Origin: Setomelanomma holmii | Lineage: Eukaryota > Ascomycota > Dothideomycetes > Pleosporales > Phaeosphaeriaceae | Direction: 5' to 3' | NCBI GenBank assembly: GCA_010015745.1 | Contig: ML978195.1 | Location: 62,001-126,000 of the forward strand | DNA: 64,000 nucleotides | In this document: one piece after another, positions 55,708 to 64,000 of the stretch | How the letters are laid out: every line of letters begins with the position of its first letter | How positions within the stretch are numbered: the stretch's first letter is position 1 | Made by a program: the position numbers and the translations under genes | The notes under the pieces: generated by a model | Told to the model about the DNA's origin: nothing | What the model saw: only the letters and a program-made list of their open reading frames with translations | Database searches by the model: none

Positions 55708-58700
55708 AGTTTGCGTGAGTGCGTCCGTTTGCTGGGTGACGTGCAATGACGCGGAGTGAGACACCGAGCCGTGATGTTGAGAGTGAATCGAGCCTGAATC
55801 CCGTGACGGTGGCAGCGAGGTCGTTAGGTCGCGGATGCGGATGCTGTATACATGAATGAATCAGTCGGCGGCAGATAGCGATAGCGTTGAACGTGTGCTC
55901 CAGTGGTGCGAAGAAGTTTGTGTTGTATGAATGCGTGGAATGTGGTCCAGGTGGCGCGTCGATGCTGTTGAAATTCGTCTCTCCCAGTGTCCTCCCTAAC
56001 AAGCAACGACGGAAAGAGTGCAAGATGACTCCATGCAAGGCCTGCTAATGCTGCTCCTTAGCAGGCGTGGTGATGCTGCAGACTGGTGGAGTGAAGTGTG
56101 TTGTTGCAACAGCGTGTCCGAGAGCGATTCGTTCGCTAGAGCGTGCGGAGTCGCGAGGCTGGAATGCGCGTCCGGCCCAGGCAGGTGCAGATGTAAACAA
56201 CACCACAACGCGGCAGGCGCACTCGAGTTGAAGGGCAGTCGCGATGCAGCGACGATGATGCAATCCGGAGGGGAGCGGTAGCAGCTTGGACAAACGATGA
56301 GAGGACCCTTCTGGCGCTCGCTGCGATCGGGCGATGGTTTATGGGAGGAGGACGCGGCGCGTTGTTCAGTGGTCTGGTGCCGAAATGTGCACGGACTGGA
56401 AGCCAACGGCTTCGATAAACAATGCATGCGAGGCGGGATCACACCTCAGCGAATCAAATTGGCGACACCAGGAACAAAATGAAGCAGCCTGAGTGTGGAG
56501 CACAGTCTCGAACATGTCTACACGTTGCAAAAATACATTCTGTTCTCGTCTGCTACACCGCAAATCGCTGGTGTTGCAATGTTGTTTTGGCCTTTGTTAT
56601 GGTAAACACCACGCACCCAAGCTTACGACCGCCTTTGCCACTGATCGGCCCCATGCTGGCATCGATGGACCACCATACCACGGCGTTTGGCACATCCTTT
56701 CGACGCTCGCACCTCTCATACGAGTCGTCATCATGTCCATGAGCAGGGCACCCCTATCTCATTCTTCGACCAGTGAGGATCCAAATTGGTGCAATTTTAG
56801 GGCATTATGCGGAAAAGGGGCTTCTATCGAACCCTCATCGTGTTCGCTGGCCTCGGCGGGCCGCTGCCGACCTTAGTTCTCCACACTATGATTGCCTTTG
56901 CAGCATCGAGGTGGCTTTGCTTGCTATCGATTATGGATAGGCACTGAGCTGGCTATCGATTACGCGAGTGTTGTTTTTTTGGCAAAGACAAGATGATCTT
57001 CGCTTGATGCAGATGCGCATTGCCAACGATGAGTGCCATGCCTCAATGCCTCGATGGTTCGAAGACTTCCTGCGCTTGCTCAAAGTCACTTGATGTGGAA
57101 GCCCGGCTGCTGCGCATGTCAGTCTCGTGCGACGCCGCCGCAATTAACTGGTGTTCCCGTGGCCTTCCCATAGGACTATAGGAGAATATTGAAAGGCTTC
57201 CCATAGGACCGTAGGGAAATATTGGATCTACCTGACGTCCATGCGATACTCAATACATGCAAACTGCACCTCTTCAATCATGCAATATGCTTCCTTTCGA
57301 CGATACTTATTCGAATTGCATATTCATCTCAATGTTGGCGATAACATCAGCGCCCCGCAATACTCGCGTTCATTGTTTGTTATTTGTTTTGCCCACATCA
57401 ACAACCCCGAAACAGTCCCAATATGTCACCGTCATGGCACCGTCTCGACTTGAATATACACTTTATCGAACAGTATCACCCGTGTTACGAGGTGTGAAAC
57501 CTTCAACCACATCTTTCCGATGCGCAGCTCACGCGCGATCACGCTTACCAGCAGTGATGATGTCCTCAGCCGCGACCTTCGATGCGATCCATGACGTACC
57601 AACAAAACCTCGAGCCGCCCTCCTCGTGGCTTCCATAGTCGAAAAGTTATCGAAGCTATGGGGAAGCAGCCAACATCCCACACAAAGTCATCTGGCCAAA
57701 CAATCGGCCGCATGACATTGACTGCGGGTGTACCTGCTTCAGCTCCCCAAAGCAGTCGTGGCTTTCAAATCTGCCACGTGCAGCGCAGCCGCGTTGGACC
57801 CTGAGTTTCAATCACAACAACAGCCCAATCCCACCAATGTTCGTGCCCATGGCCCACCAAGCCTGACATTCATCCCAAACACAGCAGAGCCGCAGCCTGA
57901 TCCGAACATTTCTCGGGAACCACGAAACCCGAGTGCAAGTCAAGTGGATGCCCGGAGTTCTGTCCGTTTCGGAATCCGAGCATGCGCGATCTGAGAGGCG
58001 GATATGTCGTGCAGCGTCATGTCAGCCTCAGCCACTTAATTCAGCCTCGTGTAGAGTGCGAATTTGGGGTAAGAAGGTAAGGTCCAATTGCTATAGAAAC
58101 AGCGCATGGTTTTGCTGTCCTGCTACTGCGACTTGAGTACATCTTGAGATGCGAGGCTGATCCTGTAAAACGAAAGCATTCATGGCCTGTACAAGCAGTC
58201 GAAGCAGGCTCACATGTAACGTAACTCCTCGTCACGACCCCTCCAACACTCTCGGACTTCGCACTTCTTTGCGTTCACGACCGTGTTTCGATGGTGCGCA
58301 TCGTTATTTCCTTCGTCTAGCTTCATCCTTGCTCATCCAGGGACCCCTCATTGCATCCATGGAGTTGCAAGTTGGTCGAGTAGGTATATGGTGACCCTCG
58401 TATCGTTCCTTGTAGACTACGATTGTAATGAAGGGGCGCAAATTTCATGGTTGGGTCGTGAGAAGAGTTGTTGTTCTTGTGCGTAAACGTGGCATTTTCG
58501 CCAGCTCTTCCAACAATGATGTACGTTCTTTACAGGTCGATTGAGTTGACTGCGTAGACTACGTTTGCTTCGTCTAGACATGGCTCCTGCTCACAGTAGG
58601 TGAGCCACTTTTCTTCATCGATACGATGCTTCCAGGCATGCAGCCTCTCGAATCGTAATTACTTCAATGTGTTCGGCCTCACAGAACGAAGTCGCAGCAT

Positions 58701-58737
58701 GTTTCGACAGTGTCAATTCTTTTCTTCCATATCCCTC
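55708..58737. other. Gene-poor interval, 3 kb
   Basis: The first ~600 bases are the WEE1 promoter and long leader. Beyond that only short frames occur on both strands, none with a recognisable domain. A 33-bp tandem duplication lies at 57162-57227. No gene is supported. Confidence 0.45.
57162..57227 (+). repeat. Tandem duplication, two 33-bp units
   Basis: Two copies of a 33-base unit beginning gccttcccataggac / ggcttcccataggac with about six differences, at 57162-57194 and 57195-57227. It lies in non-coding sequence. Confidence 0.8.
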
Positions 58738-59580
58738 TTATATCCTCATCTGTCTCGAAGTCCGATGCGAATTGGCGACCGGCAACTCTACAAGCCAAGT
58801 CGAAGCTCTGATTCCCAACTCATGCCTCTGCGCCAAATCCCCTGGCATTTCCGTACTCGGATACACCGTCTTTGAAGCGATGTGATGAATATGCGCATCG
58901 TCATCATTTAACTCCACGAGCATCTTCCCTCTAATCTTCTCCGCATCCTCCATTGCCTGCACATTCTTCCTCTTTCTCCTAACAACCAGCAAAGCCACCA
59001 CCGCAGTCAAAATAACCCCAACCCCAATCCCCACGCCAAACCCAGCCTTCGCACCAACACTCAACCCCTCATCCTGCACTGGCACACCCGTAGCCCTCGC
59101 CATCCCCGCCCCAGGCTCCGCCGTCCCCGAGCCCATCACACTCCCACTACTCGTCCTCGTCGCTCGGCCCGCTAATCCGACCACCGTAAACGGATTCCCC
59201 AAACTCCCCGTCGCACTCCCCAACGCAGCGCGAATCGTGTACCCAGCATCTTTCATCAGACAACTACTCACGCCATCACGAAACCACTGCGGGACCTGAG
59301 TCCATACCTGCGCGGCGCAGAATGCATGCTCGTCGAAGCAGGGCAGGTCGTTTGCGTAGTACGCGCATTCGCAGGGTCCGGGCCAGATTGTATTTGTGCT
59401 CACGGAACTTTTGCATTCAGTGCGGATTGAGTCCCAGCGCGATGCGCAGGCGGCAATGGCTGTGGTTTGTGCGCGGCAGGCGGAGTCTGTGAAGGTTTCT
59501 TGAGAGAGGGCGAGGGAGGCAAATAGGATGGTGAGGTACACAGTCAGCATCCAAGTATGTGGGAAGGTTATTGTTGACAT
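58738..59580 (-). CDS. Single-pass membrane protein with Cys-rich extracellular domain
   Basis: Single-exon gene of 280 aa. Signal peptide about 1-30 (hydrophobic core MLTVYLTILFASLAL). The extracellular part, about 31-125, has eight cysteines in FTDSACRAQTTAIAACASRW, SIRTECKSSV, GPCECAYYANDLPCFDEHAFC and SSCLMKDAG, resembling fungal surface proteins of Dothideomycetes. A Gly/Ser/Thr-rich stalk follows, then a membrane helix (FGVGIGVGVILTAVVALLVV) ended by RRKRK, and a 75-residue cytoplasmic tail with an acidic DDDAH patch. The start at 59580 is chosen because it opens the signal peptide; in-frame codons further upstream give a non-hydrophobic leader. A TATA box lies at 59628-59636. Function unknown; a surface sensor or adhesion role is possible. 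Confidence 0.8.
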   Translation of the reverse strand: MSTITFPHTWMLTVYLTILFASLALSQETFTDSACRAQTTAIAACASRWDSIRTECKSSVSTNTIWPGPCECAYYANDLPCFDEHAFCAAQVWTQVPQWFRDGVSSCLMKDAGYTIRAALGSATGSLGNPFTVVGLAGRATRTSSGSVMGSGTAEPGAGMARATGVPVQDEGLSVGAKAGFGVGIGVGVILTAVVALLVVRRKRKNVQAMEDAEKIRGKMLVELNDDDAHIHHIASKTVYPSTEMPGDLAQRHELGIRASTWLVELPVANSHRTSRQMRI

Positions 59581-60493
59581 GATGAGTGTGGGTCGAGGCA
59601 AATGGGAATTTGCCTGATGTGACTGGGCTATATAAGAGTCGCATAACGCCTTAAGCTGTATCTGAGGCAGCGAGACCAACGACGCCATGGGAGGAGCTGG
59701 AACGTGGAGGTGCTCGGATCGTGCCGTCATCTGCGGTACCTGCATATTTTGAAACGCGTGCTCTGATAGGATCGAATGCGCGACTGAGTGGGTGTCATAT
59801 GCGCGGGACGATCGGTCGGACCTTCTTGATATAAGCCGTGGTTAGATCATGAGGGAAAGGTTGAGAGGGGTCGAGGTGATGGGTAAGACCTGTGTGGAAA
59901 TGCGGTGAGGGTGTGGTCATATTAGTTGTACAGCTGATATTAAGATCGCGGAGCAAGTACCAGAGGCATTTGGTTGTGAGTGTTACTGGCGAGAGATCAA
60001 GGCGTTATCTCGGTGTTCATGATGCGGTGCATGGTGTTGCAGTGTCTATCCTGAGGTACATCCTGAGGTACATATGTCGCGTTTGAGACGTTGATGTGTT
60101 TGGCGGCTGTAATTGGCCACACAGCATGTTTTGACAGTGGAAAAGCACCGTGTGAACGAATGGATACCAGAAGTTGATGCGGCGGGAATCGTCATGAGCA
60201 CTGAAAGCACTTGAAAATGACGGGCAAATGAGGCTATTGAGATCAACAAGAGTTTCCGCAGCGAGGGCAGCATACCTGATGTACATTCGGCGCAGCGGCT
60301 GCATACGCACATGCGATCTTGACAGGAGTCATCTTGGGTGTCAAGCAGTAAGTTGTCCAGGCTCAGATGGAGGTCGGATGGAATAACATTGATCCACTCT
60401 GCGTCAATGGCGGGGTGAGTCAAGCAAAAGTTAACCCCACCATAAATTCCCATTGCGCCCAAACGACACGAGCAGCACCATTGAACAGCAATC
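59581..60493. promoter_or_regulatory. Divergent promoter region, membrane protein / KRS
   Basis: About 910 bases. On the minus strand a TATA box (cttatatag, 59636-59628) lies about 48 bases before the membrane-protein start. A 12-bp tandem repeat (tcctgaggtaca twice) is at 60051-60074. No gene is seen. Confidence 0.5.
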
Positions 60494-62600
60494 ATGGCCG
60501 ACCAACAGCCCCCAGCCCAGGCACCTGCCGGCGAGAGCGCCGAAAATCTGCACACCGATCCCGTGACCGGCGAGAGGATCTCCAAGAGCGAACTCAAGAG
60601 GCGGCAGAAGCAGCGCGAGAAGGACGGAAAGAAGAAGGAGAAAGAGGCTGCATTGCCTGCGCGACCCAAGAAGGGGGGCAACAAGGAGGATGTGGAGGAG
60701 CTCAACCCAAATGTTCGAGATTAACACGCCATAATTGACATTGAATGCTAACGAGGCCAGCAATACTTCGAGATCAGATCCAACAAAATTAACGCGCTCC
60801 GAGCCTCCAAGCAGCCAAACCCGTACCCGCACAAGTTCCATGTCAACTACAAGCTCGCCGACTATGTACGCGACTTTTCGCATCTCAAGAAGGGCGAAAC
60901 AGAGCCAGACAAGGAGATTCGCATTGGTCTCCGCGTCATCACACAGCGATCTGCGTCCAATGCGCTACACTTCTACGTTTGTGCGTCTAACACGGCATTG
61001 AGGATTCGACAGTGGCTGACATAGTGCAGGCAAGGCAGAGGGCACCTCGATCCAGGTCATGTGCCAATTGCAGGAGTCCAAGGCCGATGTGCCTTTTGAG
61101 AAGCAGCACGAAAACATCCAGCGAGGTGACATTATCGGTGTCATTGGATACCCGGGTCGGACAAGTCCCAAGAAGGGCGGTGAGGGCGAACTGAGTATCT
61201 TCGCGCGTGAGGTCATTCTACTCACACCATGCTTGAGGATGTTGCCGACAGAGCACTTGTGTGTCCAGCTCGTGGTTCCTAAGGACGAGACTAACAATAT
61301 TACAGCGGCTACAAGGACCAAGAGCAACGCCACCGAAACCGCTTCCTGGACCTCATCATGAACGACAACACACGAAACACCTTCATCACCCGGTCCAAGA
61401 TCGTCAAGTATGTGCGTAAGTACTTGGATGAGCGCGATTTCCTCGAGGTCCAGACACCAATGATGAACAAGATCGCTGGAGGTGCCACCGCACGACCGTT
61501 CAAGACATATCACAACGAGCTCGACATGGAGCTGTTCTTGCGGATCGCGCCGGAGCTATATCTGAAGGAATTGGTTGTAGGAGGTCTCGAGCGGGTGTAC
61601 GAGATGGGTCGCCAATTCCGAAACGAGGGTATCGACTTGACACACAACCCCGAATTCACCACCTGCGAGTTCTATATGGCATACGCCGACTACAAGGACG
61701 TCATGGACATGACTGAAGACATGGTCAGCGGTCTCGTCAAGGAGATCACTGGGGGCTATGAGACAGTCTACCACACCCAGAGTGGCGAAGAGTACAAGGT
61801 GAACTGGTCGAGACCGTGGAGACGCGTTGAGATGATTCCGGCGCTGGAAGAGGCCACCGGCGAGAAGTTCCCGCCAGCGAACACCCTGCACACGAAGGAG
61901 ACCAATGAGTTCCTCAAGCGTGTGCTCAAGAAGGTCAACGTCGAATGCTCAGAACCGCGCACAAACTCAAGAATGATTGACAAGCTCGTCGGCGAATTCA
62001 TTGAGGAGACTGCGATCAATCCCACCTTTATTGTTGGACATCCCGAAGTCATGTCGCCGCTTGCCAAGTACCATCGCGAGATTCCTGGGTGAGTCAGAGC
62101 ACGGGATCATTGTATGCTCAGCTAACCGTGACAGTCTCTGCGAGCGTTTCGAGGCATTCGTGTGCAAGAAGGAGATCTGCAACGCCTACACCGAGTTGAA
62201 CGACCCCTTCGATCAGCGGTTGCGATTCGTATGTTCATACACTTGAGCACATCTGGCTTGCATATTAATTTTATAATAGGAAGAGCAAGCCAATCAGAAG
62301 GACCAGGGCGATGATGAAGCTCAACTCATCGACGAGACTTTCTGCCAAGCGCTCGAGTACGGTCTTCCACCAACCGGTGGCTGGGGCATGGGTATCGATC
62401 GTCTTGTCATGTTCTTGACCGACAACTACAGCATCAAGGAGGTTCTGACGTTCCCCTTCATGAAGGATGTGGTCGAGGAGAAGCAGAAGACCGCGGCGGA
62501 GATTGTGGATATTCAGCCCAAGCCTGAGGAGGGTATTCGTAAGTGAACCTATTGTGATATAGTGTCGAGGTAAGGCTAATCGTGAGCAGTACACAAATGA
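60494..62600 (+). CDS. KRS1: Lysyl-tRNA synthetase, class II
   Basis: Charges tRNA-Lys in the cytosol. Exons 60494-60712, 60761-60980, 61030-61258, 61306-62088, 62135-62228, 62280-62538 and 62590-62600 give 604 aa (yeast Krs1 is 591). Introns are 46-51 nt; the first has an unusual donor gttcga. The N-terminus is Lys/Glu-rich (eukaryotic extension), then the OB-fold anticodon domain (YADYV-like LADYVRDFSHL to GRTSPKKGGEGELSIFA). Class II motif 1 is near FLEVQTPMMNKIAGGATARPF, motif 2 around VYEMGRQFRNEGIDLTHNPEFT, motif 3 is GWGMGIDRLVMFLTDN. The last exon is 11 nt; splicing gives the end EEGILHK, whereas reading through the intron would give EEGIRK. The former fits the family end. Confidence 0.96.
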
Positions 62601-62829
62601 TCGTTGCATTGCATTGCTGGCGTATGAGGTTGAGGTTGAAGGTTAAGAGATTCGATTCCTACATTCCGACTATCTGGTACAGTGAAAAGATCAAGGACCA
62701 ACAAAGAATCAAAAAGAATCAAATGATTCGTCTCGCATATACTATCTTCTCCCAACTCATGATTCATCGACCCATTGCAATTAATTCGCACCCATATACA
62801 AACGCCTCGCGATGCGCCTTTCCCGACAC

Positions 62830-64000
62830 TCAATATTTCGGCTTAAAAGGCAGCGTCTGCATCTGCTTCACCGGATCCGCCTTGATATCAAACAACTTAT
62901 ACAGCCACTTCATAATGATGAAAAAGCTCATCGGCTCGCCCATATGCTTGACCCCCTGCACAAACCTCGCCTCCTTGGGCGCCCCATGCTGCAGCGCCAG
63001 ATAATAATCATCAATGGGGAAAATCTCATCGTCGGTCCCATTCACAAGCAGCAGCCTCGCGCACTCAGGCCGATCCAGCGTGCCGTCGTTCAGAAGGCTG
63101 AAATTCCCACTCGCTTCTTTCTTGAATGATTCGACATCATTCCCATAACCCCATTTGTAAGCCAAAGTGTTGGCCAGGTCGAACGGATACTCTAGGTGAT
63201 TCACATTGTCTAACCACTCGGGATCGAACATATGATGACATCCACCGCCCAGCGCGACCACGCCCGCAAGTCGTTCTGCGTGTGTGTGCGCTACTCGTAT
63301 CGCATAGTACCCGCCGGTACTAAACGCCCATATCGCCACTTTCTTACTATCCAGAGCGTCCTGCGTGTCGATCCAGTCGAACAGACTACTATATAACCGG
63401 TCTGGCGACATTGGGTCGGAGGCAGTGGCGGGACAATCTCCCGTACCCGGGATTTCGAGGACGATTGTTGCAACGCCCTGTTGGCGCCAGCCTTCCATCC
63501 ACACTGCGAGCTCGGTACGATATCCATCCAGGCCGGTGAAGATTATGACTGTCGGGACAGGTTTCTCGGACGTTGCGGTGTCCGGAACCAAATGATAGAC
63601 TGGGATGTGTGCGCCCTCATCTGCTTTCCCATGTTTATGAGGGATGAGGACTTCGTGCACGGGATGAGGGCGGAGACTGAGACCTTTGAGACAGACTTCT
63701 TTGCCGAGTTTCCAGGCCTCGCGCTGCACGTCGCTGCGGGGCGCGGGGAAGCGGGAAATGCGGTATATGGCGCTGCTGCGGAGGTAGTATTCTGATGCTT
63801 TTTCGATTTCGCCTTTGGATTCGGCGTCTTGTGCAATTGTCCTCAAGTTCTCGGCTTGCGGAAAGTACTGTTTCGCATATTCATCCCAATTATACGGCTC
63901 CTTGAAATCGCCTTCCACAAGTGATTTCACAACTGGTTCGAAATCTTTGGCTGTGCCGAACATGAACGGGTATACGCCCATCTCCGCCTGTCGTAATGTG
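62830..64000 (-). CDS. AYG1: Ayg1/YG1-like alpha/beta hydrolase (DHN-melanin pathway), 5' end outside the window
   Basis: Resembles Aspergillus fumigatus Ayg1 and Exophiala YG1, which shorten a heptaketide naphthopyrone to tetrahydroxynaphthalene for DHN-melanin. The frame is open through 64000, so the gene is partial at its 5' end; the Met at 63981 is probably internal because relatives have about 30-40 residues before the block VYPFMFGTAKDFEP. Visible text is 383 aa from that Met. Landmarks: YYLRSSAIYRISRFP, GAHIPVYHLVPD, IIFTGLDGYRTELAVW, LEIPGTGDCPATASDP, nucleophile Ser in WAFSTGGYYAIR, Asp in LLVNGTDDEIFPIDD and His in GVKHMGEP, so the triad is complete. Convergent with KRS, 229 bases apart. 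Whether a melanin polyketide synthase lies beyond the edge cannot be seen. Confidence 0.85.
   Translation of the reverse strand, partial: TLRQAEMGVYPFMFGTAKDFEPVVKSLVEGDFKEPYNWDEYAKQYFPQAENLRTIAQDAESKGEIEKASEYYLRSSAIYRISRFPAPRSDVQREAWKLGKEVCLKGLSLRPHPVHEVLIPHKHGKADEGAHIPVYHLVPDTATSEKPVPTVIIFTGLDGYRTELAVWMEGWRQQGVATIVLEIPGTGDCPATASDPMSPDRLYSSLFDWIDTQDALDSKKVAIWAFSTGGYYAIRVAHTHAERLAGVVALGGGCHHMFDPEWLDNVNHLEYPFDLANTLAYKWGYGNDVESFKKEASGNFSLLNDGTLDRPECARLLLVNGTDDEIFPIDDYYLALQHGAPKEARFVQGVKHMGEPMSFFIIMKWLYKLFDIKADPVKQMQTLPFKPKY

Noticed and set aside
57432..57713. Minus-strand frame with text like a Nudix start (RLWKPRGGRLEVLLVRHG)
   Set aside because: The Nudix box (GX5EX7REUXEEXGU) does not follow, and no splice model rescues it.
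1..64000. tRNA genes
   Set aside because: Scanned by eye for the B-box ggttcgantcc; near matches (for example 49192 and 53716) lack an A-box and foldable arms.

Overview
This window is nuclear DNA of a filamentous ascomycete (Pezizomycotina), most likely a dothideomycete. Genes are split by short introns of about 46-130 nt with GT..AG borders and ctaac/ctgac-type branch sites. The gene set is filamentous-fungal: UDP-galactopyranose mutase, a Crh-type cell-wall transglycosylase, a heme-thiolate peroxidase and an Ayg1-type melanin-pathway hydrolase, beside housekeeping genes. No tRNA, rRNA, CRISPR array or intact transposon was seen.

Layout. 0.5-3.1 kb: VTC4 polyphosphate polymerase, then a 2.5-kb gene-free stretch. 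5.6-10.5 kb: ALG1 and a divergently transcribed MSC2-like zinc transporter. 10.5-15.6 kb: a 5-kb island without a convincing protein gene, studded with TATA-box cores. 15.6-16.2 kb: a small four-exon gene for a secreted cysteine-rich protein made of two copies of the same six-cysteine module; its internal exons are too short for simple ORF scans. 16.6-23.7 kb: cyclase-family hydrolase, Gyp1-type RabGAP, and HRP1 with an unusually long 1.3-kb intron. 24.4-26.0 kb: a decayed protein-kinase pseudogene. 27.0-33.1 kb: Crh/GH16, PRO2, UGM. 34.4-41.0 kb: TPT-type sugar-phosphate transporter, RPL18, ADE2, heme-thiolate peroxidase. 42.3-49.7 kb: a frame-broken PUD1_2-like gene, GMC oxidoreductase, F-box protein, and a PhyH dioxygenase gene with an in-frame stop. 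49.7-52.1 kb: gene-poor, with a membrane-protein relic. 52.2-55.7 kb: WEE1. 55.7-58.7 kb: gene-poor. 58.7-63.98 kb: single-pass membrane protein, lysyl-tRNA synthetase and Ayg1-like hydrolase, which runs off the right edge.

How the genes fit together. Most genes are independent and on mixed strands, as usual in fungi. Themes are glycan and wall synthesis (ALG1, UGM, Crh), phosphate and zinc homeostasis (VTC4, MSC2), and core metabolism and growth (PRO2, ADE2, RPL18, KRS, WEE1, HRP1). Secreted or oxidative functions (GMC, peroxidase, PhyH, Cys-rich protein, Ayg1) lie beside gene-poor islands, and several genes there are broken. The best candidate for something undescribed is the double-module secreted protein at 15.6-16.2 kb and its relation to the TATA-rich island beside it. 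Exon borders were read by eye from splice signals and family knowledge and were not checked against transcripts.
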